Below the pieces are notes generated by a model. That model had not been told where the DNA came from, made no database searches, and saw only the letters and a list, made by a program, of their open reading frames with translations. The translations under genes were made by a program, and so were the position numbers. From contig NZ_SBIT01000002.1 in the NCBI RefSeq assembly GCF_004765785.1, forward strand, positions 408,510 to 472,509: a stretch of 64,000 nt of DNA, written 5' to 3'. Source of the stretch: Halorussus ruber (lineage in GTDB: Archaea > Halobacteriota > Halobacteria > Halobacteriales > Haladaptataceae). Positions 33,948 through 42,889 of the stretch are shown here, in pieces. Each line of letters starts with the position of its first letter. Position 1 is the stretch's first letter.

Positions 33948-35048
33948 ATGAGTGAATATCCTAAAAGCACGTCAGAAGTTCCAAACAGGACTCACGACGT
34001 CGTGTATCGCTCTGACGACGAGTACTGCGCGTTCCCGTTCTTGGGAGGGCTATGGAAGTTCGGTGACGGGGAAATCCTGACAGCGTTCTTCACTATCGAC
34101 TGTGATTACTCCGTCAGGGGGCAGGGAGAACACGAGCGATTGGGACGATTCGGATCGATACGAGGGATGCGAAGTTTCGATTCGGGCAGAACGTGGGTCG
34201 AAGACGGCGAGATAGCCGACCTTCCAGAAGTCGCCGACACCGTGATGTTCGGCTTAGACGCTCGACCGACGTCGTTCGATTTGAACGACGACGAGACGAT
34301 ACTCGCAAGTTTTTCGGCCCCTCATCAGGAGCCAAGCCACAACCATCCGTGGTTCATGATCTCGAATAATAAGGGTCAAGAGTGGACGAGGGCGTTTCCT
34401 TTCCCGAAGTTCGAGTTCAAGTCCGTGTACGGCCAGCCAAATTACGTAACCAGACCTGATGGAGCGTGCCTGCTGATGATGCCCGTCATCAGGGACGACC
34501 TCGACCACGACCAGCAACGACCTGCTGTCTTCGCTTCGTTCGACGGAGGGAGTTCGTGGAGTTTCCTGTCGTTCATCACCGAAAAGCGTTCGTACGGGAT
34601 GATCCATCCGTCCCCATTGGTATTACCGGATGGGACGATTCTAGCGGCGGTCCGCGCGAATCCCGAGTCTGATACCGCTTGGACGGAGATTTATCAGTCG
34701 GAGGACAAAGGCCGTTCGTGGTCGAGGTTGTCACGACCGAACGACCACGGTGCGCCGGGGACGCTCACCTTATTAGACGACGGGCGGATTCTCCTCGTGT
34801 ACGGGTACCGAAAGCCGAGCTACGGAGTCAGATGTAGAATCAGCGAGGATGGTGGGAAATCGTGGGGTAAAGAGTGGATTATTCGGCAGGGTGGCGGAAG
34901 TGTCGATTTAGGCTATCCGCGGACTATCCAGCTTTCTGATGGGAAGGTTCTCACCGTGTACTACTTCAACGAGAAGGAAGCCGAAGTCTCACTCCGAGGA
35001 ACGGGGGTTCGGTACATCGCTTCGACCATCTTCGAGGCCCCCTCGTAA
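33948..35048 (+). CDS. Sialidase-superfamily (BNR/Asp-box) propeller protein
   Basis: A 366-residue six-blade propeller. Five Asp-box turns S-x-D-x-G-x-x-W are visible: SFDSGRTWV, SNNKGQEWT (degenerate), SFDGGSSWS, SEDKGRSWS and SEDGGKSWG. It has no signal peptide, so it probably acts in the cytoplasm, unlike secreted sialidases. Located beside a CMP-nonulosonate transferase gene, it may act on a nonulosonic-acid substrate, but the catalytic arginine triad cannot be assigned by eye. ATG at 33948; TATA-like AATCTTTATGC at 33912-33922. Confidence 0.82.
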   Translation: MSEYPKSTSEVPNRTHDVVYRSDDEYCAFPFLGGLWKFGDGEILTAFFTIDCDYSVRGQGEHERLGRFGSIRGMRSFDSGRTWVEDGEIADLPEVADTVMFGLDARPTSFDLNDDETILASFSAPHQEPSHNHPWFMISNNKGQEWTRAFPFPKFEFKSVYGQPNYVTRPDGACLLMMPVIRDDLDHDQQRPAVFASFDGGSSWSFLSFITEKRSYGMIHPSPLVLPDGTILAAVRANPESDTAWTEIYQSEDKGRSWSRLSRPNDHGAPGTLTLLDDGRILLVYGYRKPSYGVRCRISEDGGKSWGKEWIIRQGGGSVDLGYPRTIQLSDGKVLTVYYFNEKEAEVSLRGTGVRYIASTIFEAPS

Positions 35049-35726
35049 CTACTCAGGTCTCGCAAAGATAGTGTAAGTGGGTATCTCTGCTTGCCTGCTG
35101 ATGGGCGGATCACCTTTTCTTCGACACCACTCCATGGGGTAGGTTCGGTGATTACCGACGAGCACGTCATAGTCGTTCTCCTCGAGTATCTCGTGAATCT
35201 CCTCGACCTCGGCATCAAAGTGTGAGAGGAAAGCAGGATGTACCTCCACGAAAACGATTGGGTTTTCTGTTGCGACCGTCCTGCGGAGACCTTGTAGCGC
35301 TCTGACTTCCAGTCCCTCGATATCTATCGTAACGACGTCCGGTGCCGGATTCGACCGAGTATACGAGTCGATTGCTATCGTTTCTCCGTCCCCGTCGCCG
35401 ACAGGACTCCGATTCAAGGTGGCTTCGGGATGGTTCTCAGAGCATATTTCCGCTCGTTGCTCGTCAATCTCAAAGAGGTGGAGGTTCTCCTGGGGCACGG
35501 AGACCGACCGAGCTACAGTCCCGTTGTATCCGAATCCAGCCCCGATATCGTATAGAACGTCATCGGGCTCCAGAACAGCGGCCAGTGTGTGAACGAGACC
35601 CGGCTCGTATCCACCGAACGTTTCGGTCTTACTCGCTAACAGTCCGTCCGAGTCCCTGGAAATCTGCATCGCTACTTCGCCGATTGGGGTCTCGAAGGAA
35701 ACTTCCTTTGTCTGGATTGAATTCAT
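35049..35726 (-). CDS. FkbM family methyltransferase
   Basis: A 225-residue SAM-dependent O-methyltransferase. The SAM site is DVLYDIGAGFGYNGTVARSV, with acidic loop LHLFEIDEQRAEIC, then IDSYTRSN and PDVVTIDIEGLEVRALQGL, the FkbM hallmark. FkbM enzymes methylate sugar hydroxyls or natural-product cores. The stop is directly against the stop of the sialidase-like gene (tail to tail). ATG at 35726. No gene seen in 35727-35973. Confidence 0.88.
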   Translation of the reverse strand: MNSIQTKEVSFETPIGEVAMQISRDSDGLLASKTETFGGYEPGLVHTLAAVLEPDDVLYDIGAGFGYNGTVARSVSVPQENLHLFEIDEQRAEICSENHPEATLNRSPVGDGDGETIAIDSYTRSNPAPDVVTIDIEGLEVRALQGLRRTVATENPIVFVEVHPAFLSHFDAEVEEIHEILEENDYDVLVGNHRTYPMEWCRRKGDPPISRQAEIPTYTIFARPE

Positions 35727-35973
35727 CCGTCCTACGTGATAAAGGAGTGGCTCGTATGTCGTAATAAAGTTGTCGTCTATTCAGTAATATCCGAGTACTT
35801 AGTCGGAAGAGCGAAGCAACCCGGAGTATCTGTATGAAAAGAGAAATGATGAGCGAGGAACACGTGGTCGGACAGAGCAGATGTGTCCACATCGAGTTGG
35901 GTTGATACCTCTATTTAGAGTTTCGAGCATTAGTTTTATTAATTAAAGGCGTGACGTAAGAATCGGAGTTCAA

Positions 35974-36108
35974 CATGTCCAAAGCAGAAACTCCTGACGT
36001 GGAAGAGCAGATCGTCGACGAAAAGGTCCAGAACGCAGACGAAGTCTCCGGCGTCGAATCCATCGAAATCAAAGAGATGAAATCGATGAACGCCGGCGAG
36101 TCCTACTA
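35974..36108 (+). CDS. 44-residue acidic microprotein
   Basis: ATG at 35974 to TAA at 36106: starts MSKAETPDVEEQIVDEKVQN and ends EIKEMKSMNAGESY. A purine-rich CGGAGTT lies before the start and a TATA-like TTTATTAATTAAAGG at 35935-35949, so it has its own promoter. Third codon positions are mostly C, G or A, coding-like. The long acidic part and short C-terminal MNAGESY resemble a leader and core; it lies between FkbM methyltransferase and carbamoyltransferase genes. Whether it is a modified peptide precursor is a guess. Confidence 0.55.
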
Positions 36109-36210
36109 ATCCCGGACCGACGTAGACCACTTCTTTATATTTGATACGCGACTGCCTCAGTACTGGCAAGTACGTCACGAATGAGCATTACTGGCTGACA
36201 GGACAATCGG

Positions 36211-37938
36211 TCAACCCTCTTTTTGGATGACCGCTCCTCCCAAGACTAACACGTCGAGTTCCGTCGAGAAGAAGTCGTCCAGAGCTTCCATCGGGGTATT
36301 CACAATCGGTTCGCCGTTGTCGTTGAAAGACGTGTTGAGGAGTACCGGAACGCCGGTGAGGTCGCCGAATTCGGTGAGTAGTCGGTGGTACCGAGAATTG
36401 GCGTTTTCCGTAACTATCTGCGGTCGCGTGGTCTGGTCCGCCGAGTGAATGACTGCCGGGATATCTTGCTTAGCTTTCTCGGTCACGTCGAACGCCCGAA
36501 TCATGAACGAGGCCTGATCGGCATCTACGAGGTACTCGTCGGCCGCGTCGGCGGTCATCGAGGGAGCGAACGGTCGCCACTGCTCGCGGTGTTTGACGTA
36601 TTCGTTGATGGCGTAGCGCGATTCCTCGGTTCGGGGGTCCGCGAGAATACTACGATTCCCGAGGGCGCGTGGCCCCATCTCCGTTCGGTGTTGGAACCAT
36701 CCGACGAGAGCGCCATCGGCGATTAGTTCGGCAACGACTCGTTCTAGTTGCTCGGGTTGCGTGTATTTGATTCCCTCTCGCTCTAGTAGTGCCGTAATCT
36801 CGTCGTCGGAGTAGCTCGGTCCGTAGTAGACGGTCGACATCGGTTCGACGGAGGTCGGGTCCTCCCCTACGAGGCCCGCACCGAGTGCCAGTCCGGCGTC
36901 GTTTGCGACTGGTTGGATGAACGTGTCGGCTACCGATTCCGACTCGATAATCTGCTTGTTCATTTTGCAGTTCAGGACGACACCGCCCGAGAGCGATACG
37001 TTCCGACAGTCCAGTTCTGTACAGTACTCTTCGACGATACTCGTCACGGTGTTCTCGAGGAACTTCTGAGCAGTATACGCGAGGTCCCTCTCCCATTGGT
37101 CGAACTGCTCAGTACACGTTTTGCGAGGCCGGTCAAACCAAGATTCGAGTCGATTGAGACCGGCCCGCACTCCCGAATCTGTCAATCCAGTTACGTCGTA
37201 ATCGACTCCGTCGCTTACGTGCTTGTAGAGTTCGTTCTCGATCTGTTCGTTTCGGTTTCCGTACGACGCGAGTCCCATAACCTTCCCTTCGCCGTTCCCG
37301 TAGCGAAACCCGAGATACTCTGTGATAGTCCCGAAGAACTGTCCGAGACTGTTCGGGTACTTATACGTTCTGACGCGTTCAAGGCCGCGTTCAGTTCCGT
37401 GCCAGACGACCGTTGAGTCCGTTTCCCCACAACCGTCGATTGTGAGAACAGTCGACTGCTCGAACGGGGAGAGATGGAAAGCACTCGCGGCGTGACAGGC
37501 GTGGTGGACGCGGGTCGTGACCGGAGGAAGTGGCTCACTCCCATCAAGTTCCCGAAGTTTGGCTTTGACTTCGTCTACTGCGTCGTGCCACAGCGAGAGA
37601 TACTGGTCGACGACACCCAAGAGGTGGGACACCTCGTCGGGGTCGGTTTCCAACGCTATTTCTCGCTTGTAGTTCGCAATCACGAAGTCCGTATCCAGCC
37701 AGAGGTCCGGGTCGTACGGAAGGATAATCTCGTCTAGTTCCGAAAGCGAAACCCCGACAGCCTCTAAACACGACTTGATTGCGTGGTACGGGAAGGTGTT
37801 TTGGGCGTGTTTCTCCCGGGTCAATCGCTCCTCTTCGATTCCGTATACCGGAGAATTGCCTTCAAAGATGACAGCAGACGGGTCGTGATCGCCGAATCCG
37901 TGCTTCGCAGGTTTAAAGGCCAGCTTATATTCCACCAT
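36211..37938 (-). CDS. NodU/CmcH-family carbamoyltransferase
   Basis: A 575-residue enzyme with two domains: an N-terminal ASKHA-fold Kae1-like domain (PAKHGFGDHDPSAVIFEG, VHHACHAASAFHLSPF with metal His residues, TIDGCGETDS, LSGGVVLNCKMN) and a C-terminal YrdC-like domain (GWFQHRTEMGPRALGNRSIL, RPFAPSM, LLNTSFNDNGEPIV). Such enzymes transfer a carbamoyl group from carbamoyl phosphate via carbamoyl-AMP to hydroxyls of sugars or natural products. It is upstream of nothing on its strand and preceded by the GT2 gene. ATG at 37938. Strong evidence that the island makes a decorated glycan or metabolite. Confidence 0.92.
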   Translation of the reverse strand: MVEYKLAFKPAKHGFGDHDPSAVIFEGNSPVYGIEEERLTREKHAQNTFPYHAIKSCLEAVGVSLSELDEIILPYDPDLWLDTDFVIANYKREIALETDPDEVSHLLGVVDQYLSLWHDAVDEVKAKLRELDGSEPLPPVTTRVHHACHAASAFHLSPFEQSTVLTIDGCGETDSTVVWHGTERGLERVRTYKYPNSLGQFFGTITEYLGFRYGNGEGKVMGLASYGNRNEQIENELYKHVSDGVDYDVTGLTDSGVRAGLNRLESWFDRPRKTCTEQFDQWERDLAYTAQKFLENTVTSIVEEYCTELDCRNVSLSGGVVLNCKMNKQIIESESVADTFIQPVANDAGLALGAGLVGEDPTSVEPMSTVYYGPSYSDDEITALLEREGIKYTQPEQLERVVAELIADGALVGWFQHRTEMGPRALGNRSILADPRTEESRYAINEYVKHREQWRPFAPSMTADAADEYLVDADQASFMIRAFDVTEKAKQDIPAVIHSADQTTRPQIVTENANSRYHRLLTEFGDLTGVPVLLNTSFNDNGEPIVNTPMEALDDFFSTELDVLVLGGAVIQKEG

Positions 37939-38087
37939 GAGTACAATTAAGCTGAATCAAATTATATATTTATTCCGTTTATTCAAATCACAAATATCGC
38001 TTCGGTTCTCGATAACTTCATCATCGTCAGTCTGTGAAGAGACGCGTACTGTCCGGAGCACACGTCTGACGGTACCAATCAGGGTAT

Positions 38088-38951
38088 CTAAATCGACAGT
38101 CGTGCCGACGTCTCGTCGCTGGCTAATCCCGTGGCGGCACCGAGGCGTTGATTCAGTCGGAACCGAACGATTTCGGCGAAGGTTTCCCGATTGAATCGTC
38201 GTGTACTGATTGCAACGAGCGTATCTCGAATAATATCGAACGGCATTCGAGCGTACTCCAACCAGCGCTCGTAAGGACTTCGAACGCCGAGCGCAACGTC
38301 CGCACACGCCTCGCGTTCGAATCGGTCGTAGATACCGTCAGTCGACTCTTCGTGAATGTGATAGACGCACGCCTCGGCCTCGTACGCGATTTCGTATCCT
38401 CGATCCATGAAATATTTCGCCCACTCTATATCTTCGTGGGCGACCAGCGATTCGTCAAACTCGTGATTTTTCCACAGGTCGCGTTTCACGGCGGAACTCG
38501 CGTTGTTGGCGAAATAGTCGGGCGGTCGCTGACGGCGTGACTCCGAGGGGAACAGTTCGTCGAACAGCCGTTGTTCAGGGAATTTAGTAGGCTCGCCCCC
38601 GGTCTGATTTGTGTACGTCATCGCAACCGACGGTTCACGGAGCGGCGCGACGATGCGTGCAAGCCACGTTTCGTCGGTCGGAATAGCGTGGCCGGAGAGA
38701 AAGACGACGAAGTCACCCTGCGCTTTGCGACAGCCGACGTTGAGTGACCGTCCGTAAGTGAACTTCTCCGGGGAGAGATGAACCGTCCGGTCCACGAACG
38801 GTTCGGCGAGTTCGACGGTCCCGTCGGTTGACCCCGAGTCGACTAGAATCACTTCGTAGTCATCGTACGCTTGATTAGCGACCGAACGAAGCACTCGGTC
38901 GATGTACTTGCGTTCGTTGTAGGTACGAACCACGACACTCGTTTCGACCAT
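38088..38951 (-). CDS. Family 2 glycosyltransferase
   Basis: A 287-residue GT-A enzyme. It begins VETSVVVRTYNERKYIDRVL; the nucleotide-sugar site follows (VILVDSGSTDGTVELAEPF) with the DxD-like region FVVFLSGHAIPTDETWLARI, and the acceptor-side motif HEDIEWAKYFMDRGYEIAYE (ED...W). Typical rhamnosyl or similar sugar transferases of this type act at the inner membrane face. The short C-terminus lacks membrane helices. ATG at 38951. Closest neighbour in the unit is the carbamoyltransferase, 149 bases downstream. Confidence 0.88.
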   Translation of the reverse strand: MVETSVVVRTYNERKYIDRVLRSVANQAYDDYEVILVDSGSTDGTVELAEPFVDRTVHLSPEKFTYGRSLNVGCRKAQGDFVVFLSGHAIPTDETWLARIVAPLREPSVAMTYTNQTGGEPTKFPEQRLFDELFPSESRRQRPPDYFANNASSAVKRDLWKNHEFDESLVAHEDIEWAKYFMDRGYEIAYEAEACVYHIHEESTDGIYDRFEREACADVALGVRSPYERWLEYARMPFDIIRDTLVAISTRRFNRETFAEIVRFRLNQRLGAATGLASDETSARLSI

Positions 38952-39340
38952 ATTGCTCTTCAGTTCGACGTAGCGGGAATTCTCGGATAGCTCTCAACTA
39001 GCGAACAACCGATAGTCACTCGCCATCATTCTGAGAACGCGACTTATCTGGCAATCTAACGTAGATAATTCCTACTATTTAATTTTTCTATTTTTGTATT
39101 AAATATCCGCTGGGCTAAAGATCGTATTAATATTGAGTTTCTCCTCCGCAAAAACGGCGTTTCACTCATGTTACGATACGGACCCCATTATCGGTATATA
39201 AATCCCGGCGCTATCACCGACAGAATCCCCAACCGACCTGTGCGAAGGATTCCCAGAGAATCACCCGGCACCGAGTTTCTAACCCGAGATTACCCATCAC
39301 GACGTGTAACGATCCATCATGTTACCATATGCCTTACAAG
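38952..39340. other. Gene-free AT-rich region before the thermosome
   Basis: About 390 bases with a strongly AT-rich core at 39060-39135 (TTAATTTTTC and similar). Short open frames here are Arg/Ser-rich and not supported. It is the boundary between the accessory island and the core thermosome gene. Confidence 0.4.
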
Positions 39341-39356
39341 CGAACATTTATATAGA
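39341..39356 (+). promoter_or_regulatory. BRE/TATA promoter of the thermosome gene
   Basis: CGAACATTTATATAG: a BRE-like CGAAC directly followed by TTTATATA (39347-39354), about 30 bases before the ATG at 39383. This is the strongest TATA element in the window and resembles heat-inducible cct promoters of haloarchaea. Confidence 0.75.
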
Positions 39357-39382
39357 AGCACAATCATATCTTCGTCTGAACC

Positions 39383-41041
39383 ATGAGTCAGCGAGGACAG
39401 CGAATGCAAGGCCAGCCGATGATCGTAATGTCCGAGGAGTCCCAGCGCGTCAAGGACAAAGATGCGCAGGAACACAACATCAGCGCCGCTCGCGCGGTCG
39501 CTGACGCGGTCCGTTCCACACTCGGACCCAAGGGGATGGACAAGATGCTCGTCGATTCGATGGGCGACGTCACCATCACGAACGACGGCGTGACCATCCT
39601 CAAGGAGATGGACATCGACAACCCGACGGCCGAGATGATTATCGAGGTCGCCGAAACGCAAGAGGACGAGGCCGGAGACGGCACCACCACGGCCGTCGCG
39701 GTCACGGGCGAACTCCTCAAGAACGCCGAGGACCTCCTCGAGCAGGACATCCACCCGACCGCCATCATCAAGGGCTTCCACCTCGCCAGCGAGAAGGCCC
39801 GCGAGGAGATCGACAACGTCGCCGAGGACATCGACACCGACGACGAGGAACTCCTCCGCAAGGTCGCCGAGACCTCCATGACCGGCAAGGGTGCCGAACT
39901 CAACAAGGAGGCGCTCAGCGAAATCATCGTCAACGCGGTCCAGCAGGTCACCGTCGAGAACACGGTCGACCTCGAGTACGTCAAGACCGAGACCCAGACC
40001 GGTCGCGCGGCCAGCGAGTCCGAACTCCTCAAGGGCGCGGTCATCAGCAAGGACCCCGTCCACGACAACATGCCCAAGAGCGTCGAGGACGCCGACGTCC
40101 TCCTGCTCAACGAGGCCGTCGAAATCGAGGAGACCGACGTCGATACCAGCGTCAACATCGAGGACCCCGACCAGCTCCAGAGCTTCCTCGACCAGGAAGA
40201 GCAGCAGCTCCGCGAGAAGGTCGACAAGATCGTCGAGACCGGCGCTGACGTCGTCTTCTGCCAGAAGGGCATCGACGACATGGCCCAGCACTACCTCGCC
40301 AAGGAAGGCGTCCTCGCGGTCCGCCGCGTCAAGAAGTCCGACATCGGCTTCCTCAAGGAAGTCCTCGGTGCGAGCGTCGTCTCGGACCTCGACAGCGCGA
40401 GCGAGGCCGACCTCGGCAAGGGTGACGTGACCCGCGACGAGGGCGACGAGCTGTTCTACGTCGAAGGCGAGGACAGTCACGGCGTCACCCTCCTGCTTCG
40501 CGGTTCGACCGACCACGTCGTGGACGAACTCGAACGCGGCGTCACCGACGCCCTCGACGTCGTGGCCCAGACCGTCTCGGACGGTCGCGTCGTCTCCGGC
40601 GGCGGTGCCATCGAGGTCGAGGTCGCCAGTCGCCTCCGCGACTACGCCGACTCCGTCTCCGGCCGCGAACAGCTCGCGGTCGAAGCGTTCGCCGACTCGC
40701 TCGAACTCGTCCCGCGCGTCCTCGCCGAGAACGCCGGTCTGGACTCCATCGACACCCTCGTGGACCTGCGCTCGGCCCACGAGAACGGCGACGAGCGCGC
40801 TGGCCTGAACGTCCACAGCGGCGACGTCGAGGACACCCTCGACGCGGGCGTCGTCGAACCCGCTCACGCCAAGGAGCAGGCCGTCTCGAGTGCCACCGAG
40901 GCCGCGAACCTCGTGCTCAAAATCGACGACATCATCTCCGCCGGTGACCTGTCCACCGACAAGGGCGACGACGAGGCAGGCGGCCCCGGCGGCGGCATGG
41001 GCGGCATGGGCGGTATGGGCGGCATGGGCGGCGCGATGTGA
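39383..41041 (+). CDS. Thermosome (group II chaperonin) subunit
   Basis: A 552-residue ATP-driven folding chaperonin subunit forming double eight- or nine-membered rings in the cytoplasm. Signatures: RSTLGPKGMDKMLVDSMGDV, ITNDGVTILKEM, EAGDGTTTAVAVTGELL (catalytic Asp), and GGGAIEVEVASRLRDYAD. The GGMGGMGGMGGMGGAM tail is typical of haloarchaeal subunits. MSQRGQRMQGQPMIVMSEES is the N-terminus. Codon use is extremely biased to C/G, fitting high expression. Which of the usual two or three paralogues it is cannot be said. Confidence 0.97.
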   Translation: MSQRGQRMQGQPMIVMSEESQRVKDKDAQEHNISAARAVADAVRSTLGPKGMDKMLVDSMGDVTITNDGVTILKEMDIDNPTAEMIIEVAETQEDEAGDGTTTAVAVTGELLKNAEDLLEQDIHPTAIIKGFHLASEKAREEIDNVAEDIDTDDEELLRKVAETSMTGKGAELNKEALSEIIVNAVQQVTVENTVDLEYVKTETQTGRAASESELLKGAVISKDPVHDNMPKSVEDADVLLLNEAVEIEETDVDTSVNIEDPDQLQSFLDQEEQQLREKVDKIVETGADVVFCQKGIDDMAQHYLAKEGVLAVRRVKKSDIGFLKEVLGASVVSDLDSASEADLGKGDVTRDEGDELFYVEGEDSHGVTLLLRGSTDHVVDELERGVTDALDVVAQTVSDGRVVSGGGAIEVEVASRLRDYADSVSGREQLAVEAFADSLELVPRVLAENAGLDSIDTLVDLRSAHENGDERAGLNVHSGDVEDTLDAGVVEPAHAKEQAVSSATEAANLVLKIDDIISAGDLSTDKGDDEAGGPGGGMGGMGGMGGMGGAM

Positions 41042-41227
41042 AGTAGGCCCAGCGCCTAACTCCGCCGTTCCACAGACGTCCACCGCATCGACCGACCTCC
41101 GCATCGAATCGCGTGCTGTCGTCTGACACCACGTCCGATTTTATCCGAGTTCCTGCTTCTGCATCCGAACACCGCCCGGAAAGTGACACGCGGTGGTGAA
41201 GGTTGCGTCATCCGCCGGAGTTTTGAA

Positions 41228-41237
41228 TACTTTATAG
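41228..41237 (+). promoter_or_regulatory. TATA box of the ornithine cyclodeaminase/alanine dehydrogenase gene
   Basis: ATACTTTATAGT lies at 41227-41238, about 28 bases before the ATG at 41262, implying a very short leader. Confidence 0.6.
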
Positions 41238-41261
41238 TGGGCCGGGCAGAATCTTCTCGAT

Positions 41262-42257
41262 ATGGATACGCTGCTGCTGAACCAGGAAGCCGTCGACGAG
41301 AACACCCAGATGCCGGACGTCATCCGGGCAGTAGAGGACGCCTTCGCGGCCTACGCCCGAGGAGACGCCCAGATGCCCGCCAAGTCCTACATCGACCTGC
41401 CCCAGTACAACGGGGACTTCCGGTCGATGCCCGCCTACCTCGAAGCCGACGACTGGGACGCCGCCGGAATCAAGTGGGTCAACGTCCATCCCGACAACCC
41501 CGAGAGCTTCGACCTGCCGACCGTGATGGGCACGATGGTCTACTCGAACCCCGAGACCGCCTTCCCGCTGGCCATCATGGACGGCACCGAACTCACGATG
41601 AAGCGGACCGGCGCGGCCGCCGCCGTCGCCACCGACTACCTCGCCGTCGAGGACGCGACCACGATGGGCATCATCGGCGCGGGCGTCCAGTCCTACACCC
41701 AGCTCGAAGCCATCTCGGAGGTCCGCCCCATCGAGGAGGTCGTCGTCAGCGACTTGGACGAGGAGCGCGTCGCCGACTTCATCGAGTACTTCGAGGACGA
41801 CTTCGAGGTGCGCGCTGGCTCCATCGAGGAGGCCGCCCAATGCGACGTCCTCTCGACCGTCACGCCGGTCGAGGACCCCATCGTCAGTCGGGAGGCCATC
41901 GGCGAACACACCCACGTCAACGCGATGGGTGCCGACGCCGAGGGCAAGCACGAACTCGCCGACGAGATTCTGCTCGACGCCAAGCTGGTCATCGACGACC
42001 ACGCCCAGACCACCCACTCGGGCGAAATCAACGTCCCGTACCACGAGGGCGTCCTCTCGGACGACGACATCTACGGCGAAGTCGGCGACATCGTGGTCGG
42101 CGACGTCGAGGGCCGGACGGAGGAAGACGGCATCACCGTCTTCGACAGCACCGGCCTCGCCATTCAGGACGTGGCCGCGGCCCACGTCGTCTACGAACAC
42201 GCCGACGAGAACGACAACGGCTACCCCTTCGACCTCATCGGCACCGGCACGCAGTAA
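41262..42257 (+). CDS. Ornithine cyclodeaminase/alanine dehydrogenase family protein
   Basis: A 331-residue NAD(P)-dependent enzyme. Substrate side: KSYIDLP and IKWVNVHPDNP (Lys and Arg-like contacts), MDGTELTMKRTGAAAAVATD; Rossmann: TMGIIGAGVQSYTQLEAISE with the GAGVQ motif, then VVVSDLDEERV; catalytic Asp in NAMGADAEGKHELADEIL. Archaeal members such as the Archaeoglobus enzyme are alanine dehydrogenases; others are ornithine cyclodeaminases. Sequence alone does not decide. ATG at 41262. Confidence 0.88.
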   Translation: MDTLLLNQEAVDENTQMPDVIRAVEDAFAAYARGDAQMPAKSYIDLPQYNGDFRSMPAYLEADDWDAAGIKWVNVHPDNPESFDLPTVMGTMVYSNPETAFPLAIMDGTELTMKRTGAAAAVATDYLAVEDATTMGIIGAGVQSYTQLEAISEVRPIEEVVVSDLDEERVADFIEYFEDDFEVRAGSIEEAAQCDVLSTVTPVEDPIVSREAIGEHTHVNAMGADAEGKHELADEILLDAKLVIDDHAQTTHSGEINVPYHEGVLSDDDIYGEVGDIVVGDVEGRTEEDGITVFDSTGLAIQDVAAAHVVYEHADENDNGYPFDLIGTGTQ

Positions 42258-42324
42258 CGCGGAGAAGCAACGCGCCGGTTAGAGACTCGGTCGCGCTGGC
42301 CAGCGAACTGCTCGGTCGCGCCGG

Positions 42325-42570
42325 TCAGGGAACCCGGTCCGTCGGCGCTTTCCGGGCGAAGTAGCCCGTGATTTTCGAGATGAGCCAGACGACCACGATG
42401 AACGGCAGGAGCGGAATCAGGATGATGACCAGCCCCAGAAAGTACGCGATTCCGATGGTCGTCATCTCGGTGTCCGGCCGTCCGCGGTAGGCCGGCGTGA
42501 CCGACCGCACGACTTTCTTCGCCGGTTCGGGTATCACACTCTCGTCTTCTTCGTCGGAACCCCCACTCAT
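42325..42570 (-). CDS. Small one- or two-helix membrane protein
   Basis: An 81-residue protein starting MSGGSDEEDESVIPEPAKKV. One long hydrophobic region at about 40-66 (GIAYFLGLVIILIPLLPFIV) could make a helical hairpin; the C-terminus is basic. Found as a conserved haloarchaeal membrane protein type; no function known. ATG at 42570. Confidence 0.7.
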   Translation of the reverse strand: MSGGSDEEDESVIPEPAKKVVRSVTPAYRGRPDTEMTTIGIAYFLGLVIILIPLLPFIVVVWLISKITGYFARKAPTDRVP

Positions 42571-42889
42571 GCACAGACGTATCGGCGGCCGGAGGAATAA
42601 GCGTTTGTGGCGGCCGACCCACGCGGAGACTCGTGCCCACCAAACCATAGCGGATGTTCGATGTATACGCCGCCCCGTCCTGAACGTCGGAGAGCGCCGA
42701 AGCGGAGTCATATAGGTTTTCTATATCGGAGATACTATGCGAGCCGCAGTGCGAACTGTAATTGGCATTTTGACTTTGTCGAGTGTTATTAGATATTTTA
42801 TGCCTCTCAGCAAGTTACCAATATGCAATTTAATTTATATATGTATGTTTTAGAAAATGTTATATTACTACCATAATATTTCTTATCTG
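42571..42889. other. AT-rich gene-free stretch
   Basis: About 320 bases, GC-rich at first then strongly AT-rich from about 42720 on (TTTAATTTATATATGTATG near 42828-42846). This marks entry into the low-GC secreted-protein region. TATA-like ATTTATATATG lies at about 42833-42843, about 50 bases before the protease start. Confidence 0.4.

Noticed and set aside
39317..41104. Open frame antisense to the thermosome
   Set aside because: Shadow of a highly biased gene; no coding signal of its own.
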